Shown here: positions 1-7,921 of the stretch, one piece after another
Layout: each line of letters starts with the position of its first letter
Position numbering within the stretch: position 1 is the stretch's first letter
NCBI RefSeq assembly: GCF_900105945.1
Contig: NZ_FNSO01000004.1
Location: forward strand, 2,604,001 to 2,668,000
Direction of reading: 5' to 3'
DNA length: 64,000 nt
From: Amycolatopsis tolypomycina
GTDB lineage: Bacteria; Actinomycetota; Actinomycetes; Mycobacteriales; Pseudonocardiaceae
Program-made: the position numbers and the translations under genes
Notes under the pieces: generated by a model
What the model saw: only the letters and a program-made list of their open reading frames with translations
What the model was told of the DNA's origin: nothing
The model's database searches: none

Positions 1-771
1 ACGACCGGCCTGGGTGCCGTCGACCCCGTCGGCGAGATCGTCGCCCTCGCCCGCCGGTACGGGGCCCGGGTGCACGTGGACGCGGCGTACGGCGGGTTCT
101 TCCGGCTCATCGCCGACGACACCGCCGACGGCGTGGCCTCGGCGCCCTTCCGCGCCATCGCCGACGCCGATTCGGTCGTCATCGACCCGCACAAGCACGG
201 GCTGCAGCCCTACGGCTGCGGTGCCGTGCTCTTCCGCGACCCGTCGGTCGCCGGCCACTACCTGCACGACTCGCCGTACACGTACTTCACCTCCGACGAG
301 CTGCACCTCGGGGAGATCTCCCTCGAATGTTCCCGGGCCGGCGCCGCGGCCGCGGCGCTGTGGCTGACGTCCCAGGTCCTGCCCCTGACCCCGGACGGGC
401 TCGGCGCGGTGCTCCGCCCCGGCCGCCGTGCCGCGCTCGCCTGGGCGGACCTGATCGACGGCAGTGCCGAGCTGGCCTTGTTCCAGCCGCCCCAGCTCGA
501 CATCGTCAGCTACTTCCCCGCCCGCGAAACGCTTTCCGAGATCGACCGCGTCAGCGCCCACGTGCTCGAGGCCGGGTTGCGCCGCCCCCCGGAGCAGGCG
601 TTGTTCGTCGCGACGTACACCGTCACCGGTGCCGACCTCGCCCGCCGCGGCCACCGCGTGCACGACGACGTCCCCCGTGGCCGGATCCTGCGCAGCGTCC
701 TGATGAAACCGGAGAGCGAAACGCACATCCCCGGCCTGCACGCGGAAATCGCCCGGTTGAGCAGCAGGTGA
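1..771 (+). CDS. PLP-dependent group II decarboxylase, 3' part
   Basis: The reading frame is open from the first base, so the 5' end lies outside the window; about 256 residues are visible. The segment DPHKHGLQPYGCG is the pyridoxal-phosphate lysine motif of group II amino-acid decarboxylases (glutamate, tyrosine, DOPA and diaminobutyrate decarboxylases), and HVDAAYGG upstream carries the Asp that binds the pyridine nitrogen. The family removes the alpha-carboxyl group of an amino acid in the cytoplasm. The substrate cannot be told from the C-terminal half alone. It converges with the SMP-30 gene, with 13 bp between the two stops. Confidence 0.85.
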   Translation, partial: TTGLGAVDPVGEIVALARRYGARVHVDAAYGGFFRLIADDTADGVASAPFRAIADADSVVIDPHKHGLQPYGCGAVLFRDPSVAGHYLHDSPYTYFTSDELHLGEISLECSRAGAAAAALWLTSQVLPLTPDGLGAVLRPGRRAALAWADLIDGSAELALFQPPQLDIVSYFPARETLSEIDRVSAHVLEAGLRRPPEQALFVATYTVTGADLARRGHRVHDDVPRGRILRSVLMKPESETHIPGLHAEIARLSSR

Positions 772-784
772 ACGGCCGGCTCGT

Positions 785-1786
785 TCAGTAGGGATTGCCG
801 GGCACGTTGAGCCGCGCCTGGTAGAGGCCGTACCCGCCACCGGACACACTGGACGTGATGTACAGGGTCCGGCCGTCCGGGCCGCCGAACGCCGCGTTGG
901 TGCTGTTGCGGCCGGCGGAAATGGTGCCGAGCCGGGCGCCCGTCGGGGAGAAGACGTAGACGAGCCCCTCGCCGTTGGAGACCCAGTACACGTTGCCGGC
1001 GCAGTCGACGGTCGCGCCGTCCGGGGTCCGGATGTTCGCGAACACCGTGCGGTCGCCGGTGGTGCCGTCGGGGCGCACGCTGTACTTCATGATCACGTCG
1101 GCGCCGGTGGCGCCCACGTACAGCGTCTTGCCGTCGGGGGACAGGACGACGCCGTTCGGTTGCGGCAGCGTGTCGTCGACGAGGCCGACCACGCCGTCGC
1201 GCACGCGGAAGACGCTGGTCCGGCCGCCCTGCTCGTCGGGGCGGTTGCCGCGCTGGTAGTTCGGGTCGGTGAAGTAGGTGGTGCCGTCCTTGGCGGTGGT
1301 CAGGTCGTTCGGCGAGTTGAACGCGCGGCCGAGGTAGCCGGCCGCGATCGTCGTCCGGCTGCGGTCGGCCAGGCTGTAGGCCGACACCGTGCGGTTGTCG
1401 TGGGTGGCGGCGAGCACCCGCGTGCCGTCGGCGGAGATCGCGAGGCCGTTGCTGCCGGCGTCGGCGATGAACGTCTCGAAGGTGGCCGGCGGGGTGTGCC
1501 GGATCATCGCCGACGGCTGCACGCCCTGGGGACCCGTGGGGCTGCGCATGTCCGACATCAGCAGGGTGCCCGTCCGCCGGTCCCAGGTGGGCCCTTCGAG
1601 GAAGGTGAACCCGCCCCGCACGAGCCGGGCCGCCACCGCGGGGCTCGGCAACGGCCGGCCGTAGGTCGCTCCGGGAGTGCACGGTGGATCCGCGGTGGCG
1701 CCGGACGCCGCGGGTGTCACCGCGCCCGCGAGGACGATCGCCGCTGCCGTCACTGTCCACTTGCGACGGTGTGTCCTGTGAGCCAT
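785..1786 (-). CDS. Secreted SMP-30/gluconolactonase-like beta-propeller protein
   Basis: This is a 333-residue protein with a Sec signal peptide (basic MAHRTHRRK, hydrophobic core AAAIVLAGAV, then a PAASGATA cleavage region). The mature part has the repeated propeller segments of the SMP-30/gluconolactonase/LRE family, such as FLEGPTWD, NGLAISADG, FNSPNDLT and PNGVVLSPDGKTLYVG, with the metal-binding Glu of EGPTWD and the NSPND and SPDG turns visible. Such proteins hydrolyse lactones or bind sugars outside the cell. The start at 1786 was chosen because a strong AAGGAGG precedes it and it begins the signal peptide; the frame stays open to 1927. A CebR-type palindrome lies 41 bp upstream, suggesting control by a sugar-responsive LacI-family repressor. 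Confidence 0.82.
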   Translation of the reverse strand: MAHRTHRRKWTVTAAAIVLAGAVTPAASGATADPPCTPGATYGRPLPSPAVAARLVRGGFTFLEGPTWDRRTGTLLMSDMRSPTGPQGVQPSAMIRHTPPATFETFIADAGSNGLAISADGTRVLAATHDNRTVSAYSLADRSRTTIAAGYLGRAFNSPNDLTTAKDGTTYFTDPNYQRGNRPDEQGGRTSVFRVRDGVVGLVDDTLPQPNGVVLSPDGKTLYVGATGADVIMKYSVRPDGTTGDRTVFANIRTPDGATVDCAGNVYWVSNGEGLVYVFSPTGARLGTISAGRNSTNAAFGGPDGRTLYITSSVSGGGYGLYQARLNVPGNPY

Positions 1787-1826
1787 GCGTCGCCTCCTTG
1801 CGAGCAGGTGCTGCCGGACTCCGAGG

Positions 1827-1842
1827 CTGGGAGCGCTCCCAG
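1827..1842. promoter_or_regulatory. CebR-type LacI-family operator, perfect 16-bp palindrome
   Basis: CTGGGAGCGCTCCCAG is perfectly self-complementary. Its 14-bp core is identical to the published CebR operator TGGGAGCGCTCCCA of streptomycetes, which controls cellulose and cello-oligosaccharide genes. It lies 41-56 bp before the SMP-30 start, where it would cover the promoter. The cognate repressor is unknown; the LacI gene at 6696-7745 is only a candidate. Confidence 0.65.
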
Positions 1843-1957
1843 GCCACCGTAGCGCACCTCGTTCGCCACGGACAAGAGCGGTGAGCAGGTATCCAACCGC
1901 ACCGGCTCGGCCGCAGCTTTCGAACAAGCCGTGAGAGTGGGACTCGGGCCGAAGGGC

Positions 1958-2428
1958 TCAGTCGTCGTCGGGGCGGAGGTGGGCGCGCTGGTGCTCGGTG
2001 ATGTCGATGAGCCGGCGCTTGAACCGCGCGTAGTCGTCGCTTCCGATGCGCTCGGCGTGCCGCTGCTGGATGTCCGCCATGATCGCGTCCGCGGTCCGCA
2101 TCTGTTCGAGCCCGCGTTCGGTGGGGCGGACGAGCTTCGCCCGGCGGTCGCTCGGGTCGGGGACCCGCCGGACGTACCCGAGCGACTCCAGTTCGTCGAT
2201 CAGCAGGCCGACGTTCTGCTTGTGCTGCCCGGAAAGTTTCGACAGGTCGGTCGCCCGGACCCCGTCCGGGTCGAGGTAGGCCAGGACGGCGCCGTGGCGG
2301 GGCTTCAGGTCGTCGAAGCCCCGCTCGGCGAGCGTCGAGAACAGCTCCCGCTGCACGGCGAACAGCAGTCGCCCCGCGAGCACGCCCAGATCGGGGTCCG
2401 TCGCGTTGCGTTCCGCCCGGGTCGTCAT
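1958..2428 (-). CDS. MarR-family transcriptional regulator
   Basis: The 156-residue protein has a winged helix-turn-helix of MarR type: GFDDLKPRHGAVLAYLD, then RATDLSKLSGQHKQNVGLLIDEL as helix-turn-helix and YVRRVPDPSDRRAKLVRPTERG as the wing, with the conserved DxRxxK turn. Members are dimeric repressors released by phenols or other small ligands. The gene lies 35 bp downstream of the hydrolase gene on the same strand, so the two probably form an operon that this protein autoregulates. The inverted repeat at 3674-3708 before the operon is the likely operator. Confidence 0.88.
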   Translation of the reverse strand: MTTRAERNATDPDLGVLAGRLLFAVQRELFSTLAERGFDDLKPRHGAVLAYLDPDGVRATDLSKLSGQHKQNVGLLIDELESLGYVRRVPDPSDRRAKLVRPTERGLEQMRTADAIMADIQQRHAERIGSDDYARFKRRLIDITEHQRAHLRPDDD

Positions 2429-2463
2429 CTCACCGCTCCTCGCCGTCGCCCTCCGCGGACAGC

Positions 2464-3648
2464 CTAACGATCACCGCGGCCGCCGGCTCCGGCGACGGTT
2501 TCGCGGATCCAGCCGGTGATCTCCGGCCAGACCGGGTGGTCCGGCCGGACGACGTCGAAGTGGGTGCCGCCCTCGACTTCCACGAAGCGGGCGCTGCCGC
2601 CCTCCGCGGTCACCTTCCCGACGTAGCGGCGGCTCCATTCCGCGGGCACGGCTTCGTCCGCGGTGCCGTGGACGGCGAGGACCGGCACCCCGGCACTGGC
2701 CAGGAGCAGCGGCGAGGTCCAGGCGTAGTGCTCGGGCGCGTCCGCGCGGTGCCCGCCGAGCAGCAGCGGCAGGATCCCGCCTCCGACGGCGTCCGCGACC
2801 GCGGGCCACACCTCGGGCCGGGCCGGCTCGGGCGCGTCCTTCGGCGGCTCGGCGGCCGGGTCGGCGAGCACCTTCCCGAGTCCCGCCGCGTCGGCTGCCT
2901 CCAGGTCGAGCGCGCCGGCCAGCGCGACCACGCCGATCGGCGTGACCCGCGGGTGGGCGCCGGGTGCCTCGGGCGGGAGCGCGCCGCGGTGGGCGGCCCA
3001 GGTGGCCAGGTGACCGCCCGCGGAGTGGCCGAGGAGCACGACGCGGCGGGTGTCGAGTGCCGGGTCCATGCCGTCGAGGGCGTCGATCGCCGCGGCGACG
3101 TCGAGGAAGGTGCCGGGCAGGCCGCCGCCGGGCTCGCCGATCCGGCGGTACTCGGCGTTCCACACCGCGTAGCCCCGGGCGACGAGGTCGTCGGCGACGG
3201 CGGTCAGCTGCCGTCGGTCCCACAGGGCCGTCCAGTAGCCGCCGTGGAGGACGGCCACGACGGGGAACGGGCCGTCGCCTTCGGGCAGGTACAGCTCGCC
3301 GACCTGCGACGGCTCGGGTCCGTAGGCGACGGTGCGGACCCGGCGGGCGCCGTCTTCGGAGTCGTCGTAGCGCACGCCGCGTTCGGCGCCGACCAGGGAG
3401 TCGATCGTCGCGAAGAAGGCCCCGATCGCCGGCAGGTTCGCGCCTTTGGCCTTCGACTCGTCCCACGCGGCGTCGTCGGTCCACTCGACGAAGTCGAGCC
3501 AGGTCCGCTCGTCGAGGCGGACCAGGCGGGCGGCGAGGAAACCCCGCCGGTCGGCCCGGAAGGCGGCCACCATGCCCGGGCGCGCGGCCAGCATCGCCTC
3601 GGTGTGCTCCGGTGCCACGGTGAACGTGGTCAGTTCGATGACCGACAT
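2464..3648 (-). CDS. Two-domain protein: ABM-like N-terminus fused to alpha/beta hydrolase
   Basis: The 394-residue protein starts with about 95 residues resembling the antibiotic-biosynthesis-monooxygenase ferredoxin-like fold (MSVIELTTFTVAPEH, with a TWLDFVEWTDD strand). An esterase/lipase of the alpha/beta-hydrolase fold follows: oxyanion motif HGGYW, nucleophile elbow GHSAGG, acid region HGTADEAVP, and catalytic His in EGGTHFDVV. Substrate is unknown, but fusion to an ABM domain and linkage to a MarR gene suggest detoxification of an aromatic or quinone-like compound. The start at 3648 has GAGGAG eight bases upstream; an in-frame ATG at 3696 lies inside the operator and is less likely. 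Confidence 0.8.
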   Translation of the reverse strand: MSVIELTTFTVAPEHTEAMLAARPGMVAAFRADRRGFLAARLVRLDERTWLDFVEWTDDAAWDESKAKGANLPAIGAFFATIDSLVGAERGVRYDDSEDGARRVRTVAYGPEPSQVGELYLPEGDGPFPVVAVLHGGYWTALWDRRQLTAVADDLVARGYAVWNAEYRRIGEPGGGLPGTFLDVAAAIDALDGMDPALDTRRVVLLGHSAGGHLATWAAHRGALPPEAPGAHPRVTPIGVVALAGALDLEAADAAGLGKVLADPAAEPPKDAPEPARPEVWPAVADAVGGGILPLLLGGHRADAPEHYAWTSPLLLASAGVPVLAVHGTADEAVPAEWSRRYVGKVTAEGGSARFVEVEGGTHFDVVRPDHPVWPEITGWIRETVAGAGGRGDR

Positions 3649-3952
3649 CGTCAGCTCCTCGGTCTCCCCGAGTTGGTCAAGATTGATGATAGTCATAAAT
3701 TTTGACCATCTGGTCGTGACGCGCGCCACGTCCGTGCGTGCCCGGCCCGCGCTCGTAACTTTCACCGCCCGGGAGCAGGCGTGACCTGGCCCCTTCGGCG
3801 GATTCGACGCGGGCCGGCGCGGGGGAGTTGGCGCGCCCGATCCGTTGGCACTAGCGTGATTCCGCACGCGGCTGCCGGCCATCGGCACGATTTCGGTGCT
3901 CTTCTCCGGTTTCCGCGAGGGCGAGCCGCCGGTCACCCGAGGAGGTAAGGCA
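3649..3952. other. Divergent intergenic region between the hydrolase-MarR operon and the cutinase-like gene
   Basis: This 304-bp gap separates two divergent genes. The part next to the hydrolase (3674-3708) is unusually AT-rich for this DNA and holds the inverted repeat reported separately. The remainder shows no coding signal I can support. The cutinase-like promoter must lie in its right half, but I cannot place its -10 and -35 elements with confidence. Confidence 0.5.
3674..3708. promoter_or_regulatory. Probable MarR operator and promoter of the hydrolase-MarR operon
   Basis: TGGTCAA at 3674-3680 and TTGACCA at 3702-3708 form a perfect 7-bp inverted repeat around a 21-bp AT-rich spacer, which itself contains the partial dyad ATGATAGTCAT. 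The site lies 26-60 bp before the hydrolase start. Position, symmetry and a MarR gene in the operon support an autoregulatory operator; the identity of the binder is inferred. Confidence 0.6.
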
Positions 3953-4807
3953 ATGCGACGCGTTCTCTCCGGCATCGCGGCGGTGCTGACCCTGGTCGCC
4001 GTGGCCGTGTCGCCGGCGGCCGCCGCGGCCAACCCGTACCAGCGGGGGCCGGATCCCACCCTGGCGAGCGTGGCGGCGCCATACGGGCCGTTCGCGACGG
4101 CGCAGGCGAAAGTGCCGCCCGGCAACGGGTTCAACGGCGGGTACCTCTACCACCCGGCGGACACCACCCTGGGCACGTGGGGCGCGGTCGCGATCGTGCC
4201 CGGTTACTCCGCCCTGTTCGCCGACGAGGAGGCCTGGATGGGGCCCCGGCTGGCGTCCTTCGGCTTCGTGGTCATCGGCATCGAGACCAATAGCCGGACC
4301 GACAGCGCCGACGCCCGCGCCACACAGCTGCTCGCGGCACTCGACTACCTGACGCAGCGGAGCCCGGTGCGCACCCGCGTCGACGGGAGCAGGCTGGGCG
4401 TGATCGGTCATTCCGCGGGTGGCGCGGGCGCCCTGCTCGCGGCCCTGCGGCGGCCGTCGCTGAAGTCGGTGGTCGGGCTGGCGCCCGGTTCCCCGGTGGG
4501 CAACCTCGACCTGGCCGGCGACCGGGTGCCGACGATGTTCATCGCCGGTCAGCGCGACCCGGTCGTCACCCCGGCGTACCTCGAGAAGCTGTGGGTCACC
4601 CTGCCGGCGGCCCTGAAGAAGGCCTACGTGCAGATCGCCGGCGCCGACCACCTCTTCGCGACCCGGCCGAACACCGTCGAAATGCGCACCCTCGTCCCGT
4701 GGCTCAAGCTGGCCCTCGACCAGGACACGCGCTACGGGAAGTTCCTGTGCCCGACGGTGGCCGACGCCACGGGCATCTCGATGTACCGCGTCACCTGTCC
4801 ACTGTAG
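3953..4807 (+). CDS. Secreted PET-hydrolase/cutinase-like polyesterase homologue
   Basis: The 284-residue protein has a Sec signal peptide (MRRVLSGIAAVLTLVAVAV, cleavage near SPAAAAA) and a mature start NPYQRGPDPT that matches bacterial type I cutinases of the Thermobifida Cut2/LCC group. The same order of motifs follows: PGYSA with the oxyanion Tyr, FGFVVIGIETN, nucleophile elbow GHSAGG, acid in GQRDPVVTP, His in GADHLF, and the C-terminal DTRYGKFLCP...TCPL with the two Cys of the terminal disulfide. The aromatic-clamp Trp of the PETase LTPWH segment is replaced by LAPGS, so the binding cleft differs. Expected activity is extracellular ester or polyester hydrolysis. GGAGG ends 7 bases before the ATG. 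Confidence 0.85.
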   Translation: MRRVLSGIAAVLTLVAVAVSPAAAAANPYQRGPDPTLASVAAPYGPFATAQAKVPPGNGFNGGYLYHPADTTLGTWGAVAIVPGYSALFADEEAWMGPRLASFGFVVIGIETNSRTDSADARATQLLAALDYLTQRSPVRTRVDGSRLGVIGHSAGGAGALLAALRRPSLKSVVGLAPGSPVGNLDLAGDRVPTMFIAGQRDPVVTPAYLEKLWVTLPAALKKAYVQIAGADHLFATRPNTVEMRTLVPWLKLALDQDTRYGKFLCPTVADATGISMYRVTCPL

Positions 4808-4832
4808 ACATTCTCCCGGATGGGGAAGCGGC

Positions 4833-5135
4833 TCAGCCGGAAGTGCCGCCCACTTCCTTCAGTACTTCCTTCAGCGTCTCCTTCGAGACCCGCCCTGGGC
4901 CGGTGGCGGCGTAGACCACGCCCGCGGCCTTGACGACGCTCACCTGGTCGAGCGGGATCCAGTAGACACCGGCCCAGGTCTTCGCCTCGACGGAGCGGGC
5001 ACTGCCCGCCGGCCTTCTCGTGCTGAGCCGGGCGATCTTCACGGCTTCCGCGCCTTCGGAGCTCAGGCCGGTCTGGAGGATGACGACCTTCTGGTGGTTG
5101 TGTTTCATGACCATGCCGGCCTTCAGCGATGCCAT
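4833..5135 (-). CDS. Hypothetical 100-residue protein
   Basis: I do not recognise this protein. It starts MASLKAGMVMKHNHQK behind a strong GGGAGGGG ribosome site. It contains a basic middle (ARLSTRRPAGSARS), a beta-like section (WAGVYWIPLDQVSVVKAAGVVYAATG) and an amphipathic Lys/Glu C-terminal helix (VSKETLKEVLKEV). No signal peptide or membrane segment is visible. Codon use is normal for the region. It converges with the cutinase-like gene, whose stop is 25 bp away, and is divergent from the LppU-like gene. Confidence 0.65.
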   Translation of the reverse strand: MASLKAGMVMKHNHQKVVILQTGLSSEGAEAVKIARLSTRRPAGSARSVEAKTWAGVYWIPLDQVSVVKAAGVVYAATGPGRVSKETLKEVLKEVGGTSG

Positions 5136-5240
5136 CCGGTGCCCCTCCCGACCAGGTGAACTTCGAACGATAGGCATACGCCGGGTAGTCGGCGAGATCC
5201 GAATGGGCGAACCGTCACCGCATTGTCGGGTGATCAAGCG

Positions 5241-5273
5241 GTCCCCCGGTGGGGACTGACCTGCGGCTATGAT
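5241..5273 (+). promoter_or_regulatory. Putative promoter with palindrome ahead of the LppU-like gene
   Basis: GTCCCC-CGGT-GGGGAC (5241-5256) is a perfect 6-bp hairpin or operator. A -10-like TATGAT follows at 5268-5273, about 40 bp before the GTG start of the next gene. No good -35 is seen, so a regulator binding the palindrome may replace it. Confidence 0.35.
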
Positions 5274-5312
5274 CTGGCTTCCGATCATGTTCACACGCTG
5301 GGGGGACCTTCC

Positions 5313-6290
5313 GTGACGACGCCCGAAGACAGACCGCAGCACGAGCCGGAGGCGAATCCCTTCCGGCCCCCGACCCCGGAACCGGCCCTGCCGCCGTACC
5401 CGGCCACGCCGTACCCGCACGCGCAGTACCCGGCGCCGCCGCCGATCGGCTTGCCGCCCAAGCGGGGAGCCGGCCGCAAAATCGCGCTGGGGATCGGGAT
5501 TCCCCTCGTGCTCCTCGTGGTCGCTGCCGTGGTCGTGGCCGGGCTGACCGCGGCCAAGCCCGGCAGCAGCAACGTCGGCGACTGCCTCAAGGGCAACCCG
5601 GACCGCGCCGACAGCGTGTCCTCGGTCGCCTGCGGCCCGGAGGCCGCCTACAAGATCGTCGGCAAGCTCGCGGACCAGCACCAGGTGGCGATGAACTTCG
5701 GCGGCTGCGACCGGTTCCCGACCGCGTCCGCCGCGTACTGGGAGGGCGTCGACGTCTCGAAGGGCACGCTGTTCTGCCTGGAGGACCTGAAGAACCCGGG
5801 CAAGGGCATGCCGGCGGTGGGTGACTGCCTCAAGGGCGAACTCTCCGCCGCCCACGCCGAAAGGGTCCCATGTGGACCGGAGGCGAGCTACAAGGTCGCC
5901 GCCATCGAGGACGGCGGCGCGCTCGCCGGGCTCACGAAAGCGGTCTGCACCAAGGTCCCGTCCGCGGGAGCGTCGATGGAGTGGAAGCGCCAGGGCAGCT
6001 TGTCGTCGAAGATCCTGTGCCTGGAGGACCTGAAGAACCCGGCCAACCGGAGGCCCGCGGTCGGCGAGTGCATGGCCCCCGGCCCGGGCGACGAGCTCCA
6101 CCTCGCCCCGTGCGCGAAGGGCGCGGCGAAGGTGCTCGGCCAGGTGGAGGGCCTGACCAAGCTGGACACCGTGTCGAAGACGGTCAAGGAGATCTGCAAG
6201 GACTTCCCCGGCGCGGACCAGGCGGCATCCTGGAGCGCGCAAGGCTCCTTCACGGCGACCACGTACTGCCTGCAGTCGGTCAGGAAGTAG
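5313..6290 (+). CDS. LppU/SCO3897-type membrane-anchored protein with three tandem repeats
   Basis: The 325-residue protein has a Pro-rich cytoplasmic N-terminus (about residues 1-50), one transmembrane segment (IALGIGIPLVLLVVAAVVV), and an extracellular part of three homologous repeats of about 75 residues. Each repeat starts with a VGDC-type motif (VGDCLKG, VGDCLKG, VGECMAP) and ends with a Cys-containing strand (LFCLEDLKN, ILCLEDLKN, TYCLQSV). Conserved cysteines suggest a disulfide in each repeat. Function is unknown. The GTG start follows GGGGGACC; no in-frame ATG fits. Confidence 0.75.
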   Translation: MTTPEDRPQHEPEANPFRPPTPEPALPPYPATPYPHAQYPAPPPIGLPPKRGAGRKIALGIGIPLVLLVVAAVVVAGLTAAKPGSSNVGDCLKGNPDRADSVSSVACGPEAAYKIVGKLADQHQVAMNFGGCDRFPTASAAYWEGVDVSKGTLFCLEDLKNPGKGMPAVGDCLKGELSAAHAERVPCGPEASYKVAAIEDGGALAGLTKAVCTKVPSAGASMEWKRQGSLSSKILCLEDLKNPANRRPAVGECMAPGPGDELHLAPCAKGAAKVLGQVEGLTKLDTVSKTVKEICKDFPGADQAASWSAQGSFTATTYCLQSVRK

Positions 6291-6695
6291 TTCCGCCGAT
6301 GGGCTCGGCGGGGAGCGCTCGTTCCAGGTGCCCGCGGACTCCGGCGAGCCGGCCCTGGTCGAGCTCACCCTGCTGGACCACGAGCTCGGCAGCAGCGCGG
6401 GCGAAAGCGCGCGGATCGCCGCGGGGGCCCAGCGTCCGGTCCGGGCACGGCACGATCCCGTACCCCAGCCCGGGGGAGGTGGACGGCTGCGTTCGCACGC
6501 AGTTCACCGGTGCGCCCGAAGAGGTCGCGGCCGGACCGGGCGCGCTGCGGCGGGCGACCGGCCTGGTCCGCCGGCTGGTGGTCGGCCCGGCCGGCGCATC
6601 CAGCGTTCGCACGCGGACCTGCCGGCCGCGGGCCGCTACCGGGCGCGGCCGTGCTGCGGGCCGAGGAGTCCGTTCGCAGGCCCACGTCCCCGTGC
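6291..6695. other. Gap with no convincing gene
   Basis: This 405-bp stretch between the LppU-like and LacI genes is open on the minus strand (6280-6699), and the translation contains a plausible helical piece (DPRAFARAAAELVVQQGELDQG) without a recognisable family or a good ribosome site. It may be the worn end of a former regulator or enzyme gene, but I cannot name it. Confidence 0.4.
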
Positions 6696-7745
6696 TCACC
6701 GCCGCGCTGGCCCGGTATCCCGAGGAGGGGTGCTGTCGCGCAGGATGACGTTCGTCGGCAGCCAGACGACCTCGCCCTTGTCCGTTCCGGTGAGGGCGAG
6801 GTCGATCGCGCGGCGGCCCATGGCGTGCGTGGGTACGCCGACGGTCGTCAGCGCGGGGGCGACATCGGTGGCGGCGCTGATGTCGTCGAAACCCGCGACG
6901 GCGAGGTCGGTTCCGGGGACCAGGCCCGCGTCGCGCAGGGCGCGCACGGCGCCGACCGCCATGACGTCGTTGACCGCGAACACCAGCTCGACGCCGGCCA
7001 GGCCGCGGCCGAGCAGGTCGGTCATGGCCGCGTGGCCGCCGTCCTCGGTGAAGTCGGTTTCGACGACCATGCCGGGGGCGAGGTCGATCTTCGCCCGGGC
7101 CAGGCCGGCGCGGAACCCTTCGGCGCGGTCGTGGGAGGTGCGGTGCCGGCCGGGGCCCCGCAGCACGGCGAACCGGCGATATCCCTGGGCGAGCAGGGCT
7201 GCCGCGAGGTCCTCGGCGCCGCGGCGGTTGTCGACCGTGACGGTTCCGTAGGGCAGGCCCGGCTGGCTCACGACAGCGACGCGGCCACCGGCGGCTTCGT
7301 ACGTGCGCAGCTCGTCGGCCAGCGCGGTCTGGTCGTCGCCGACGCGGCTGCCGGCGAGGATGATCGCGTGCGGCCGGTGGCCGCGCAGTGTCGAGACGAT
7401 CTCGAGTTCCCGCTCCGGGGAGCGGCCGGTCACGGCCATGGTCACGGTCAGCCCGGCGGCCTCGGCGCCGTCGATGGCACCGGCGGCGATGGAGGAGAAG
7501 TACGGGTCGGCGATGTCGTGGACGATCAGCGCGACCGTCTCGGTGGACCCGCGGGCGATGGCCTGCGCCGAAAGGTTGGGCGCGTACCCGAGCTTCGTGG
7601 CCGCTTGCAGCACGAGTGCCACTTTTTCGGCACTGACGTTGCGAGTGCTGCCGTTGAGCGCTCGTGAGGCCGTGGCCGCGGAGACACCGGCCTCCGTGGC
7701 GACATCCCGCAGGGTGGGGGAGGGGCCGGTGCGTGGGTCGTCCAT
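6696..7745 (-). CDS. LacI-family transcriptional regulator
   Basis: The 349-residue protein begins with the LacI helix-turn-helix (TLRDVATEAGVSAATASRAL, residues about 10-30) and hinge helix, followed by a periplasmic-binding-protein-like effector domain (VALIVHDIADPYFSSIA, VELVFAVNDVMAVGAVRAL, VAGFDDISAATDVAPALTTV). Such proteins bind a sugar or nucleoside and release a palindromic operator with a central CG. No transport or catabolic gene is adjacent. CebR-type sites at 1827 and 15723 are possible targets. Confidence 0.9.
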   Translation of the reverse strand: MDDPRTGPSPTLRDVATEAGVSAATASRALNGSTRNVSAEKVALVLQAATKLGYAPNLSAQAIARGSTETVALIVHDIADPYFSSIAAGAIDGAEAAGLTVTMAVTGRSPERELEIVSTLRGHRPHAIILAGSRVGDDQTALADELRTYEAAGGRVAVVSQPGLPYGTVTVDNRRGAEDLAAALLAQGYRRFAVLRGPGRHRTSHDRAEGFRAGLARAKIDLAPGMVVETDFTEDGGHAAMTDLLGRGLAGVELVFAVNDVMAVGAVRALRDAGLVPGTDLAVAGFDDISAATDVAPALTTVGVPTHAMGRRAIDLALTGTDKGEVVWLPTNVILRDSTPPRDTGPARR

Positions 7746-7809
7746 GATGGGCCGGAGTCTAGGCGAGCGGCCGCCTCGGCGTTGTCGACTCGTGCAGCGG
7801 CGGCAACAG

Positions 7810-7884
7810 TCAGAAGTGGACGGTCAACGCCAACCGCACGATCACCAGTCCCCAGGCCGCCACCGCCGACAACACACCGGTCAT
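7810..7884 (-). CDS. Possible 24-residue single-pass membrane peptide
   Basis: A short frame just downstream of the tandem USP gene encodes MTGVLSAVAAWGLVIVRLA and a short tail, almost entirely one transmembrane helix. It has only a weak ribosome site and no recognised family. It could be a real small membrane protein of the nitroreductase-USP operon or chance. Confidence 0.3.
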   Translation of the reverse strand: MTGVLSAVAAWGLVIVRLALTVHF

Positions 7885-7921
7885 CGTGTGGACCTGCACC
7901 GGTGGTTCCAACCAGAGCCGG

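Noticed and set aside
510..1847. Long Arg/Pro-rich open frame antisense to the SMP-30 gene
   Set aside because: It is a high-GC shadow: its translation is low in complexity and has no domain, while the SMP-30 frame has a signal peptide and family motifs.
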